Notes: generated by a model from the sequence alone, not told the origin. Counted from the stretch's first letter, positions 28,141 to 37,253 are shown. The stretch is DNA of 64,000 nucleotides from Pseudomaricurvus albidus (GCF_018863235.1 NZ_JAHKRS010000006.1:171440-235439); one strand, 5' to 3'. Translations and numbers: made by a program.

Positions 28141-28524
28141 TATATGAAATTACATATTCCTTTCCCGTCTTAATTCGCCATCACCGCCCGGAATTCACTC
28201 AGTATTTGATCTGTTATGCCTAATCTCTGTGATATGGCTCGGAGTGGTTGCCACCTGATTCTTTCTTTTGATGACGCCATCACAGATCCCGTCGATGGCA
28301 AGTTCGATAATTAACCATAGAAAAATGCGCCATACAGCTTTAAGGCAGTCTAATGTGTATTACAGGGGGTTAAAAAGCTGAGGACCTCAGGGAGCTTTCC
28401 TCAAGCTTTCAGATCCCGGGATACCCTTTTCCACGCCCGAATTGAGACTTTGCTGTAAACTTGCGCAGAAGAAGATTAACAACGAATTCTGGAAGAGCCC
28501 CAACATCATGAGCTGTTTGATCAC
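28141..28524. other. Gene-free interval with a small dyad
   Basis: About 384 bp without a credible gene. CTGAGG-A-CCTCAG (28378-28390) is a perfect dyad, and AAAGCT/AGCTTT (28375-28380, 28393-28398) offers an alternative outer pairing. No terminator-like tail follows. The rest shows nothing notable. Confidence 0.4.
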
Positions 28525-29844
28525 ATGAGTTACCCAACCACTGAAGCTGAAGCGGTTTTGTTTTTTTCCGGCAAGTTACTTGTCAGAGAGCTATTGTACT
28601 CGGAATTCGAGGCGGTTCTGGATGGATTCATACCCCTCCCGGAGCAGGCCGGGGAGACAGTCGCGGCAGTCTACCTTCGTATTGCCAGCGGCTATCACGC
28701 TGGAGCAGCTGTATTTTTCAAAATTGATTTCGATGACCAGGGGTACCCGGACAAGCGCTGGGGGGTTCCTCTGGAACAACTGGCCGATACCGCTCTTAAA
28801 GGTCCTGATATGGGCGCCGGTCCGATTCGTTTGGCCTGCCGGAGTCAGTGCTCAATTGCCTGGCATCAAGAACAGCTATGGGATCCGCAAATGACTCCGG
28901 AGTGCAACCACTTCGGTCTCATAAAAAAAGCGCTCAAGCGCAATCGTCTCCGTTTAAATCTCAGCACTCCAGAACCCGAGTCAGATACAGATGCGACATC
29001 GGATGTAGAGGCCAGTGCGGCTGATAAAGAGCTGCTCAGGAAACGAATGGCGCAAGCTATCAAGGAGCAGCGTCTTCGGGTTGCCACCTTGCAAGAACAG
29101 CATCGACAGGCTCTCGAACAGCTTGAAAGCGAATGGACGGCCAAAAATCAGCAACAACTCCAGCAGATTGCGACACTTAGCGACTCTCTGGCTGAATCCC
29201 AGGAGCGCTGCCGCGAGCTTGAAGCTCTGACAGAAGGGCAGGCTCAGAAGATTAGTGGCCTCCGGGATTATTTTGAACACAAGCTCAGTTCACTGAAAAG
29301 TCTTGATGATGCGTCACTTGAGACCATGCGAAGCCGTATCGAGGATGAAAAACAGGCTGAATTACGTGAAGCGACAGAATCTTTGACCGAACAACTTCAG
29401 ATGCGCGACATTGAGGTTATGTACCGCGATACTCGAATTGCGGGGCTTGAGGACGAAATCGAAAGACTGCAAAAAGAAAAAGAAGAGCTCCTCAGTAGCA
29501 GTGGCGACAGTCTTTTAGAGCAGCTCCACAAATCCGGCATCAGTTTTGTGACTTTCCAGCCGGGGGCGGGTCACATGACACTCCCAATAGGCGATATTGC
29601 CCGGTTTATGGCGGATGCAGATGCCTATACGGCGCAACGCTGTAAAGTCGATGAGGCTGCCTTCAGGTTGTGGCGTGATCATTACCATAATCCTCGGTGC
29701 ATCCATAAAAATACGGACGGTACAGCTTGTCGGCGCCCCATTGACAGGGTTGAGCGCCCAGGAGAGTTTTTTCCAGGTGATAGCGATCGTTGTTCGGAGC
29801 ATAATGTCACACGTTCGCAGTCTGATCAGGCTGCTTCAATTTGA
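28525..29844 (+). CDS. Coiled-coil protein with C-terminal Cys/His cluster
   Basis: A 439-aa protein of unrecognised family. Residues 1-135 form a globular N-terminal domain beginning SYPTTEAEAVLFF. Residues about 165-335 are a long Gln/Glu-rich coiled coil. The C-terminal ~100 residues are globular again and contain a candidate zinc site: Cys392-x9-Cys402, then Cys423-x2-His426 (CSEH). There is no signal peptide, so it is cytosolic. The architecture suggests a structural or chromosome-associated scaffold, but this is inference. It is followed 47 bp later by the PLP enzyme gene on the same strand. The ATG at 28525 opens directly into the hydrophobic FFSGKLLVREL region. Confidence 0.78.
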   Translation: MSYPTTEAEAVLFFSGKLLVRELLYSEFEAVLDGFIPLPEQAGETVAAVYLRIASGYHAGAAVFFKIDFDDQGYPDKRWGVPLEQLADTALKGPDMGAGPIRLACRSQCSIAWHQEQLWDPQMTPECNHFGLIKKALKRNRLRLNLSTPEPESDTDATSDVEASAADKELLRKRMAQAIKEQRLRVATLQEQHRQALEQLESEWTAKNQQQLQQIATLSDSLAESQERCRELEALTEGQAQKISGLRDYFEHKLSSLKSLDDASLETMRSRIEDEKQAELREATESLTEQLQMRDIEVMYRDTRIAGLEDEIERLQKEKEELLSSSGDSLLEQLHKSGISFVTFQPGAGHMTLPIGDIARFMADADAYTAQRCKVDEAAFRLWRDHYHNPRCIHKNTDGTACRRPIDRVERPGEFFPGDSDRCSEHNVTRSQSDQAASI

Positions 29845-29891
29845 CCTCAAATGTAAGGCTGACAGGATCAGTAACTATAGGTTTTTAACTC

Positions 29892-30860
29892 GTGATCAGC
29901 CTAAAACAGCTTTGCTCTGAAAGTCCGATTGTCTGGGCACGAAAAAACCCAGCCCAGCTTGTGAGTTACCCCCCTCTAAACAGGTTGGGCATTACTCTGA
30001 GGGTCAAAAGAGAGGATTGCCTTGATCACCGCTTGTCAGGCAATAAGCTTTATAAATTGTATGGCCACCTCCAAAAGGCGCGTGAAACAGGAGCCACCCG
30101 GCTGATCAGTTTCGGCGGGTATTATTCAAATCACCTCCATGCTCTGGCTTACCTGGGGCAGGCGGCAGGCATGAAAACCCGTGGTTTGATTAGAGGGCAC
30201 GAGCCAGACCAGCTATCTCCAACACTTCAGGACTGTCTTTCACAGGGGATGGAGCTTGAGTTTTTAAGTCGCAAGGATTATCGAGAATTTCAAAAGGAAT
30301 CCAGTATCGCAGTCCTGCAGGAGCAGCATCCCGATAGCCTGATCATTCCTGAGGGCGGCGGCACCCTGGCCGGCACCGTAGGCTGCGGGGCCATTATGCA
30401 AGCCATTCGCGAGGAATTGGATCTTTCGAACTCAACGGTTTGCGTCCCCTGTGGAACCGGAACCACCCTGGCGGGACTTTTGTCGCACTCAGAAGAGGGC
30501 GAGAATCTATTGGGGTTTTCCGCTCTCAAGTTGGGAAATCAGCTTGAGAGCTATAAGTCCGGCATCGAAAACAGCATTTTCAGTAGTGATTATTGCGCCA
30601 CATGGGATATTATTGATGAATTGCATTTCGGCGGTTTTGCCAAAACCACGCCGAAACTCTTTGAATTTATGGGCGAATTCGAAGCAGAAACAGGGATTTT
30701 GCTCGATCCGATATACACTGCCAAGCTGCTGTTTAGTGCAAATCATCTCGCTAAAGCAGGATACTGGGCTCCAGGACATGAACTGGTCGTCATTCACACC
30801 GGGGGGCTTCAGGGACGGCGTGGATACAGGGAACTGACCGACATGGATATACAGGCATGA
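29892..30860 (+). CDS. PLP enzyme, D-cysteine desulfhydrase/ACC deaminase family
   Basis: A 322-aa fold-type II pyridoxal-phosphate enzyme. The Schiff-base lysine lies in LSGNKLYKL near residue 51. FGGYYSNHLHAL follows, and the phosphate-binding loop is PCGTGTTLAGL. The family includes D-cysteine desulfhydrase (H2S, pyruvate and ammonia from D-cysteine) and ACC deaminase. In gammaproteobacteria without ACC catabolism a desulfhydrase-like role is more likely, but the substrate is not proven. It starts with GTG at 29892. Its stop codon overlaps the next ATG by 4 nt (30857-30860), coupling it to a cNMP/rhodanese protein. That neighbour handles sulfane sulfur, which fits a sulfur-releasing reaction. 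Confidence 0.87.
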   Translation: MISLKQLCSESPIVWARKNPAQLVSYPPLNRLGITLRVKREDCLDHRLSGNKLYKLYGHLQKARETGATRLISFGGYYSNHLHALAYLGQAAGMKTRGLIRGHEPDQLSPTLQDCLSQGMELEFLSRKDYREFQKESSIAVLQEQHPDSLIIPEGGGTLAGTVGCGAIMQAIREELDLSNSTVCVPCGTGTTLAGLLSHSEEGENLLGFSALKLGNQLESYKSGIENSIFSSDYCATWDIIDELHFGGFAKTTPKLFEFMGEFEAETGILLDPIYTAKLLFSANHLAKAGYWAPGHELVVIHTGGLQGRRGYRELTDMDIQA

Positions 30861-31981
30861 CTCACTTTTTATCTGACCCTCATCCACTCAATGGCGAATT
30901 GTTCAATACACTAGTGCCGTTACAGAGCCTGATGCCTGCTCACCGCGAGGATCTACTCAACCATTGCGAAATTATCTATGCTTTTGAAGGCGATCTGCTT
31001 TTTGATTTCGGACAGTTTGACCGTGTTGACTACTATTTGCTTAGCGGTGAAGTTCTTCTGGAAGATCCTCAGGGTATACGTCAAACCATCAAGGCCCGGA
31101 GCACATTCACAGCCATTAGTCCACGGCAGCCTCGATCATGTCGGGCAACAGCTGCTACTGATGCAACACTGCTGAAAGTCAACCGTGAGCGGCAAGACCA
31201 GCTGCTGGCCTGGAGTCAGGCAGCTGAGTATCTGCTGGTGGATCTGGCTGCTCGCAGAGAACTTGATGAAGACGCCGTTTGGCTGGATACGGTCCTGCGT
31301 TCAAACCTGTTTCTTAAGGTTCCCCCGACAAATGTCGGTCATATTCTGAAGCATCTCCAGACGCGAATGGTGGATCCAGGTGAAATCATTATTCGTCAGG
31401 GTGAGCTGGGTGACAGCTGTTACTTTATTAAAGAGGGGGTGGCAGAGGTCACACGAAATACAGACCACGACCCGGCACCCAATCACGTTGCAAACATTTC
31501 GGAAGGGCGTTGTTTTGGGGAGGATGCCCTGATTCAGGAAACTGTTCGCAATGCGAACGTTGTCATGAAAACCGCCGGGGTACTCTTGGTCCTTGACAAG
31601 CAGGAGTTTCTGTCACTTCTGAAAGAGCCTGTCATCAACAGAATTGAGTTCGATAGCATCGAAAAGGATACTTCAAACCCCATCATGCTGGACGTGCGAA
31701 CCGAGGTCGAATACAACCTGGGACACTTTGCCAGTGCTGTTAACCTGCCACTGCATTTGATGCATTTGAAGAGTCGAATTCTCGACCCGGCGCAATCCTA
31801 CATCACTTGCTGTAACACCGGGACCCGTGCAAAAGTGGCTTGTCAGTTTCTAAAAGAGTTAGGCTATTCTGCACAAGCGCTGCAGGAGGGGCTGGACCAA
31901 TTGCCACAAGCAGAGCTTGAAGCCTGCTGGAGCACAGAAGACTTTATTTTGAAAGATGGTCAGGTGGTTGTTGGCCACTGA
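30857..31981 (+). CDS. Tandem cyclic-nucleotide-binding and rhodanese fusion protein
   Basis: A 374-aa soluble protein with three modules. Residues about 20-125 form a degenerate cNMP-binding beta-barrel without the phosphate-binding cassette. Residues about 148-258 form a second barrel with a recognisable cassette, CFGEDALIQETVRNANV (219-235). Residues 272-365 are a rhodanese domain with the persulfide cysteine Cys319 in CCNTGTRAK. It is therefore a candidate sensor or carrier of sulfane sulfur under cyclic-nucleotide control. Translation is coupled to the upstream PLP desulfhydrase-like gene. Its last 22 nt overlap the 3' end of the convergent DUF1853 gene. There is no DNA-binding domain, so it is not a classical CRP-type regulator. 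Confidence 0.9.
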   Translation: MTHFLSDPHPLNGELFNTLVPLQSLMPAHREDLLNHCEIIYAFEGDLLFDFGQFDRVDYYLLSGEVLLEDPQGIRQTIKARSTFTAISPRQPRSCRATAATDATLLKVNRERQDQLLAWSQAAEYLLVDLAARRELDEDAVWLDTVLRSNLFLKVPPTNVGHILKHLQTRMVDPGEIIIRQGELGDSCYFIKEGVAEVTRNTDHDPAPNHVANISEGRCFGEDALIQETVRNANVVMKTAGVLLVLDKQEFLSLLKEPVINRIEFDSIEKDTSNPIMLDVRTEVEYNLGHFASAVNLPLHLMHLKSRILDPAQSYITCCNTGTRAKVACQFLKELGYSAQALQEGLDQLPQAELEACWSTEDFILKDGQVVVGH

Positions 31982-32988
31982 TCAGGTACGATAAATATCC
32001 TCTCGGTCTCCTGCCACAGTCCATTTGTCAGAAATAGCGCCGCTACTTGAACCGGCTGGCGGTATGACTCAAAGTGATTGCTTAACGTCCCGATTACCTC
32101 CTCTTTATTGACGGAGGCATTGCCCGCAACATCAACAACCCGAGGGTCAATAGATAACGGGGCAAACCACTGGCTTCTCTGCAGCGCCATCCAGCGTCTT
32201 CGGGCGTGATCGGAATCTGCACAATTGCCCTTAATATGCTCAAAAAATTGACTCTGCCTCATCCAGGTACCACGATGATGGTGGGGGTTAATGTAGGGTA
32301 GTTGGCTCCCCTCAAGACCTCCATCAAAGGGGTAAAATAATCTGCCTCTCATGATGAGCTGCGTGTGCAACTGCGAGCACTCCCAGTGTACTGGCACAAT
32401 GTCATCAATATTAATCTCGCTGCTTTGCAAGTGCTGCAATTGGCGATGACTCAACTGATCCCATTTCAGATCAAATCGATCAATAATATTGGGCCCAACC
32501 CAGCTAAAACTCTCCTGCGAGCGTTTGTGAGCCGGGAGCAGCTTGCTTTCAATTCCCAAATAGAACTTCACTGCCATTTCGCTGTGAATGAGCTCACGAG
32601 TCTCCGGGTTCCAGCTTAATGCATCCAGCTCACCCAATGTTTTGCCTCCTTGAGTCAGCTGAACATTAAAGCGGTGTTCATATCCCGGCTGTCGATACCG
32701 CCACCAAAACTGCCAATAATATTCGAACTGAAACCCAAGGCGAGTGGTGTGGTTACTGCTTATCCATTTCTCTAGCGGAGCGGGCGATTGATCCAGAAGA
32801 CCGAGAAATTGCCTGTCCTCCTCTGTAAACGACGGTTGGCACATACGAAAAGCAGACGCGTCCTGATCCGAACCGAGCAGATTTTGAGGCGTTTGGGCCA
32901 GTGAAGGACTGAAAATACACCAGGCCAGATTTCTGACCAGGGGGTGTCTGAGCTCGGACCAGGGTTCTGCGGTTGTCTCACGACTCAT
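31960..32988 (-). CDS. DUF1853 family protein
   Basis: A 342-aa cytosolic protein of the DUF1853 family, with the conserved FQFEYYWQFWWRYR and TLGELDALSWNPETRE/EMAVKFYLG segments. The latter has the ExD...ExK-like spacing of PD-(D/E)XK nucleases (GELDAL, then HSEMAVKFYL). A nuclease-fold relationship is an inference and no activity is known for the family. The ATG at 32988 starts MSRETTAEPW. Its 3' end overlaps the cNMP-rhodanese gene by 22 nt on the opposite strand, so the two transcripts are complementary at their ends. It is divergent from nadK. Confidence 0.83.
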   Translation of the reverse strand: MSRETTAEPWSELRHPLVRNLAWCIFSPSLAQTPQNLLGSDQDASAFRMCQPSFTEEDRQFLGLLDQSPAPLEKWISSNHTTRLGFQFEYYWQFWWRYRQPGYEHRFNVQLTQGGKTLGELDALSWNPETRELIHSEMAVKFYLGIESKLLPAHKRSQESFSWVGPNIIDRFDLKWDQLSHRQLQHLQSSEINIDDIVPVHWECSQLHTQLIMRGRLFYPFDGGLEGSQLPYINPHHHRGTWMRQSQFFEHIKGNCADSDHARRRWMALQRSQWFAPLSIDPRVVDVAGNASVNKEEVIGTLSNHFESYRQPVQVAALFLTNGLWQETERIFIVPDQWPTTT

Positions 32989-33087
32989 AAATCAGGCCTG
33001 TGGAGGTCAGTTTGAGAGTTTTTTGAACAATCGCTTATTTCACTGTGTATTCGACTAGACTGCACCGGATTAACACCTCGGGTATCC

Positions 33088-33116
33088 CTGACGACAATGG
33101 CTTAAACCGCTATAAT
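33088..33116 (+). promoter_or_regulatory. Promoter of nadK
   Basis: CTGACG (33088-33093), exactly 17 bp, then a consensus TATAAT (33111-33116), 29 bp before the nadK ATG. A consensus -10 box with correct spacing makes it likely that it drives nadK and the following genes. Confidence 0.7.
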
Positions 33117-33145
33117 AGCTAACTTTCCCGCTACAGAGCCCGAAT

Positions 33146-34027
33146 ATGTCGGAATTTAATCGAATTGGTCTGGTCGGTCGCCCCGGCAGTGAAAATGCTT
33201 TGAGTACCCTCAAGCGGCTTATACGCTATTTGCAATCCCGCGGACTGGACATTGTACTTGAAGAAGACACCGCTACTGCATTACCCGGGCACCAGCTGGA
33301 GATCTCGGATAACGAAACTCTGGGTAAAACCTGTGACCTGGTTATTGTTGTTGGCGGCGATGGCAGCCTCTTAGGTGCTGCACGCTCACTGTCCAAATAC
33401 AAGGTACCTCTGCTGGGTGTTAACCGAGGACGTCTGGGGTTCCTGACCGACATTACCCCGGACGATATCGAGGTCCGTGTGGCGGATGTGCTGGACGGCA
33501 AGTATATGATGGAAACCCGCTTTCTGCTGGATGCGTCTGTCATACGTAAAGGGGCACTCATAGGTGGCGGAGACGCGCTCAACGACGTGGTTATTCATCC
33601 CGGCCGTCTGATCCGTATGATTGAATTTGAACTCTACATTGACGGGCAGTTCGTTTACAGTCAGAGATCCGATGGACTGATCATTTCGACACCTACCGGT
33701 TCAACCGCATACGCCCTGAGTGGCGGGGGCCCGATTATGCATCCCAAGCTGGATGCTATTGTGATTGTGCCTATGAATCCCCATACACTGAGCAGTCGAC
33801 CGATTGTGGTGGATGGCAACAGCGAAATTAAGATCATTATCGGTGAGGAAAATTCTGCCTATCCGCACGTTACCTGTGACGGTCAGAATCATGTTGTGAC
33901 AAATCCCGGCGATGAGATTCACATCCACAAAAAGCCCCACAAGCTGCATTTGATACACCCGCTAAACCATAACTTTTATGAGACCTGCCGCACCAAGCTG
34001 GGGTGGGGTAGTCATCTGGGTAATTGA
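33146..34027 (+). CDS. nadK: NAD kinase
   Basis: A 293-aa ATP-NAD kinase that phosphorylates NAD+ to NADP+ in the cytosol. The catalytic GGDG motif is at residues 70-73 (VVGGDGSLLGAAR). NRGRLGFLTD follows, and the Gly-rich DGLIISTPTGSTAYALSGGG segment forms the NAD site. Length equals E. coli NadK (292 aa). It is the first gene of a rightward series: the metallophosphatase starts 21 bp later and glpG overlaps that. A good promoter precedes it. Confidence 0.97.
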   Translation: MSEFNRIGLVGRPGSENALSTLKRLIRYLQSRGLDIVLEEDTATALPGHQLEISDNETLGKTCDLVIVVGGDGSLLGAARSLSKYKVPLLGVNRGRLGFLTDITPDDIEVRVADVLDGKYMMETRFLLDASVIRKGALIGGGDALNDVVIHPGRLIRMIEFELYIDGQFVYSQRSDGLIISTPTGSTAYALSGGGPIMHPKLDAIVIVPMNPHTLSSRPIVVDGNSEIKIIIGEENSAYPHVTCDGQNHVVTNPGDEIHIHKKPHKLHLIHPLNHNFYETCRTKLGWGSHLGN

Positions 34028-34048
34028 CGCGGAGCATCAAACAAGGTC

Positions 34049-35056
34049 ATGACGAAGTCCCCGGCGAATTACAGCTCTGAATCTCCAGATCCCGTTAGAG
34101 TCGACATCATTGGTGATGTTCACGGTTGCTACAAACCACTGCTCAAACTGTTGCAGCGTTTGGGCTACGAACTTGTGGATGGCGTTTATCAGCACCCCGA
34201 GCGCACAGCGGTGTTTGTTGGCGATTTAATTGACCGCGGCCCTCATATTCGGGAAACGCTTCAGCTTGTCCACGATATGCATCAGGCCGGAAGCGCCATG
34301 GTGGTGCTGGGGAACCACGAATATAACGCCATCCGCTTTAAGCAGGAAACGCTGGATTACCTGATGGATGAGGAATCGGAGACTATCCCCCAGCGTTTGA
34401 AAAAGCTGATGAAGGAAACCCTGGAACAGTTCCGTGATTATCCCGAGCAGTGGCAACAATTCATCCAGTGGTTTTCAAGGCTACCCCTGTTTATTGAGAC
34501 CCCAAACTTCCGGGTTGTGCATGCCTGTTGGGATGAAGACTTGATCAATGAATACAAGGCTCATTACCCTACGGACGGGATTACTCCTGAATTTATTGAG
34601 GCCTCCCGAGAGAAAGGTTCTCTTGAAAGCCGCACGGTCGATCGCTTGACCCGCGGTACCAGCATGCCACTGCCCGACGGTATTCAACTTGAAAGCAAAG
34701 ACGGGTTTATCCGACGTTTTTTCCGCACCAAATTCTGGGAAGAAAGCCCCAAAACCTATGGAGACATCGTGTTTCAACCAGACCCGCTGCCGTATGACCT
34801 GGCTGAACATCCAATCCAGACCAAACACAAACAAAGCTTGCTGCAATACGATACCCATGCTGTACCCGTCTTTTTCGGTCACTATTGGTTAAAGGGACGT
34901 CCGAAACCTTTACAGCCAAATGTTGCCTGTCTGGATTACAGTGCTGTTGGTTTTGGTCGTTTAACAGCCTATCGATTTGAGGGGGAGAGCGATCTTAAGG
35001 AAGAGCACTTCAAATGGGTCTATGTCGATCGTGACCAAAAAGGTGACACACAATGA
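34049..35056 (+). CDS. Calcineurin-like metallophosphoesterase
   Basis: A 335-aa serine/threonine phosphatase-type enzyme. The metal-binding signature is complete: GDVHG (22-26), GDLIDRG (58-64) and GNHE (88-91), with later histidines in VHACWDE and FFGHYW. The fold is shared by protein phosphatases of the PrpA/lambda type and diadenosine tetraphosphatases. The insert rich in charged residues (about 105-150) distinguishes it from ApaH. Substrate unknown; both phosphoprotein and nucleotide substrates are possible. It follows nadK by 21 bp and overlaps glpG by 4 nt (ATGA), so it is in the nadK-glpG operon. Confidence 0.88.
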   Translation: MTKSPANYSSESPDPVRVDIIGDVHGCYKPLLKLLQRLGYELVDGVYQHPERTAVFVGDLIDRGPHIRETLQLVHDMHQAGSAMVVLGNHEYNAIRFKQETLDYLMDEESETIPQRLKKLMKETLEQFRDYPEQWQQFIQWFSRLPLFIETPNFRVVHACWDEDLINEYKAHYPTDGITPEFIEASREKGSLESRTVDRLTRGTSMPLPDGIQLESKDGFIRRFFRTKFWEESPKTYGDIVFQPDPLPYDLAEHPIQTKHKQSLLQYDTHAVPVFFGHYWLKGRPKPLQPNVACLDYSAVGFGRLTAYRFEGESDLKEEHFKWVYVDRDQKGDTQ

Positions 35057-35946
35057 ATTGGTACAAGGTCGACTTGTTTGCGCTATCGCTGGATTTGAGC
35101 CCCCTATTAACCCAGTTGCAACAAAAAGGCATTCTCTATCGGGTGACGGAAGAGCCCAAAGGCCAGTGCCTGTGGCTAGATGATCAGCAGCAGGCCGAAC
35201 AGCTCAGGGAATTTATACGTCAGAACGGACTGGACAGCATTTCACCTCCATCCATGGCGGAGTCTTCCCACAGGAATACTGCCAGCCTCCAGGATGGTGA
35301 ACAGTTTTTAACCCGCAAACTGGTTGACTTCCATGGGGCTCTGGGGCGCTACCCGGTTACACTGCTGACCTTGTTATTGGGGGTTCTTGGAGCGCTGTTG
35401 GTTCACTACGATCAACAACTGGACTGGGTTAGCTGGCTAACCTTCCAGCCTGTCCGTGTCATGGGAGAGTATCTCGGGCTAGCCTCTGTGGGCGCAGGGC
35501 TCGAAGCTGGACAATATTGGCGTTTGATTACCCCGATATTTCTTCACTTTGGCTTATTTCATATCCTGTTTAATGCCATGTGGATATGGGAGTTTGGACG
35601 CCGTATAGAAATCGGGCTAGGCAGCTTTGCTCTGACCGCATTGATTTTGCTTATCGGCATCGCCAGTAATCTGACTCAGTACCTGTGGGGAGGGCCCTCA
35701 CTGTTTGGCGGGCTTTCCGGGGTCCTCTATGGTTTGATGGGTTTTCTCTGGATCTACAACCGTTTCAAACCGCATCCTGTATTCACTCTTCAGCCTGGTA
35801 TTGTGGGCTTTATGCTGGTGTGGGTCGTATTGGGTATGACAGGTGCGGTGGACTTTTTCATGGATGGCAGCATAGCCAACGCTGCACATGTGGGTGGATT
35901 AATATCGGGCATGCTGATTGCAGTTATCGTTGCAATGCGAAAGTAG
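35053..35946 (+). CDS. glpG: Rhomboid intramembrane serine protease GlpG
   Basis: A 297-aa rhomboid protease. It has an N-terminal cytosolic domain (about 1-70), a linker, and six transmembrane helices (100-295). The catalytic serine is Ser222 in GGLSGVLYG and the catalytic histidine His279 in NAAHVGGL. The oxyanion-side HxxxN is seen in FHILFNAMW. Domain layout and length match E. coli GlpG (276 aa), which cleaves membrane proteins within the bilayer. It is translated from an ATGA overlap with the phosphatase gene. No glpE or glpR neighbours are present. Confidence 0.93.
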   Translation: MNWYKVDLFALSLDLSPLLTQLQQKGILYRVTEEPKGQCLWLDDQQQAEQLREFIRQNGLDSISPPSMAESSHRNTASLQDGEQFLTRKLVDFHGALGRYPVTLLTLLLGVLGALLVHYDQQLDWVSWLTFQPVRVMGEYLGLASVGAGLEAGQYWRLITPIFLHFGLFHILFNAMWIWEFGRRIEIGLGSFALTALILLIGIASNLTQYLWGGPSLFGGLSGVLYGLMGFLWIYNRFKPHPVFTLQPGIVGFMLVWVVLGMTGAVDFFMDGSIANAAHVGGLISGMLIAVIVAMRK

Positions 35947-36077
35947 CTGTCCAGGGTTTTGAGTCGGGTATTTGCCCATATTTTTTGGTTTTAATCCCGG
36001 TTATCCATGCCTCATAACCACTCACTTTATAAGACCGTTTACAAGCGACAATGCTTACAATCATGAGATCAACTGCT

Positions 36078-36341
36078 ATGAACATTGACGACATTCTGAA
36101 CGCCATGACCCCCGAGGTTTATGAAAACCTCAAACGCGCCATTGAGCTGGGCAAGTGGGCTGACGGACGAAAACTCACTCAGGAACAAAAAGAAAGTTGC
36201 ATGCAGGCCGTCATTGCCTATGAGTTAAAGCATGTACCCGCTGAAGAGCGAACCGGATATGTGCCTCCCAAGCCACACAGCCATTGTGGCGGCGATGGCG
36301 AAGTTGCCGAGCCTGAAGATAAACCGTTGAAATGGCAGTAA
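36078..36341 (+). CDS. DUF1315 (YeaC-like) small protein
   Basis: An 87-aa cytosolic protein matching the DUF1315/YeaC family. The diagnostic MTPEVYENLKRAIELGKWADG is near the N-terminus, then LTQEQKESCMQAVIAYE and a His/Cys-bearing PHSHC tail. I chose the ATG at 36078 because it gives the family-standard NIDDILNAM start. In-frame upstream ATGs (for example 36063) add unconserved residues. The stop codon lies 7 bp before the DUF2797 gene, so these two are probably cotranscribed. Function unknown. Confidence 0.85.
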   Translation: MNIDDILNAMTPEVYENLKRAIELGKWADGRKLTQEQKESCMQAVIAYELKHVPAEERTGYVPPKPHSHCGGDGEVAEPEDKPLKWQ

Positions 36342-36348
36342 TGACCCT

Positions 36349-37194
36349 ATGAGCTTTGAACTATTGGGTAGCGGCCATCTTGCCAAAATGAAAACCGATC
36401 ATGCCCAGCCGGTAAACTACAGCTTGCCGTTAAGCGACACTCACATTGATTTGATGCCTTTAATAGGAAAGTCAATCAAGCTGGTGTACGGCGGTGACAT
36501 CCATTGTCACCACTGCGGACGCAAAACCAACAAGAGTTTTAATCAGGGATACTGCTATCCTTGTTTCAGGGCGCTGGCCCAGTGTGACAGCTGTATTATG
36601 AGCCCTGAAAAGTGCCATTATGACGCTGGCACCTGCCGTCAACCGGAGTGGGGTGAAGAATTCTGCATGACCGACCATATCGTCTATCTGGCGAACTCAT
36701 CAGGTATCAAGGTCGGCATTACACGGTTGTCCCAAGTGCCTACACGCTGGATGGATCAGGGCGCAATTCAGGCATTGCCCATTTTTCGCGTAGCCACCCG
36801 ACAGCAATCGGGCTTTGTCGAAGATATTCTCAGACAGCAAGTGGCTGACAAAACCAATTGGCGCAAAATGCTGAAAGGGGAAGTGGAATACCTGGATCTG
36901 GAAAGCCTTCGTGACGAGATTCTGGACAACGCCTGGAATGATATTGTTGCTCTGCAGAAACGCTTTGGGCTGTCTGCCATTCAGGCAATTGACGATGGGG
37001 ATGTCTATGAATTTGATTATCCAGTTGATGAATATCCGGTCAAAGTGACAACTCACAATCTGGATAAAACACCCACAGTCGAAGGTGTGCTTAAAGGCAT
37101 CAAGGGGCAATACCTGATTCTGGACTCTGGCGTCATCAATATTCGTAAATTTGGCGCATACCATATCGAATTTTACGCTCAGACCGAGGTCTGA
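36349..37194 (+). CDS. DUF2797 protein with zinc cluster and GIY-YIG-like core
   Basis: A 281-aa protein of the DUF2797 family. The N-terminal half has cysteine/histidine pairs that look like zinc sites: HCHHCGRK with YCYPC (about 50-66), then CDSC and CHYDAGTC. The middle contains VYLANSSGIKVGITR, a TRWMDQG arginine and FVEDILRQ. That is the order of Y, (Y)IG-like, R and E residues of the GIY-YIG nuclease superfamily. A nucleic-acid role is therefore plausible but inferred. The C-terminal ~70 residues form a beta-rich domain (YPVKVTTHNLDKTPTVEG). It lies between DUF1315 and pepN on the same strand. Confidence 0.8.
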   Translation: MSFELLGSGHLAKMKTDHAQPVNYSLPLSDTHIDLMPLIGKSIKLVYGGDIHCHHCGRKTNKSFNQGYCYPCFRALAQCDSCIMSPEKCHYDAGTCRQPEWGEEFCMTDHIVYLANSSGIKVGITRLSQVPTRWMDQGAIQALPIFRVATRQQSGFVEDILRQQVADKTNWRKMLKGEVEYLDLESLRDEILDNAWNDIVALQKRFGLSAIQAIDDGDVYEFDYPVDEYPVKVTTHNLDKTPTVEGVLKGIKGQYLILDSGVINIRKFGAYHIEFYAQTEV

Positions 37195-37253
37195 TACTTA
37201 ACAATTACACTGGCACCTCTGACGAGACTCGCGAACAGAAGGTAGAGAAGTTC

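Noticed and set aside
28375..28398. Dyad as small-RNA terminator
   Set aside because: No T run follows on either strand and no promoter-like sequence precedes it at a sensible distance.
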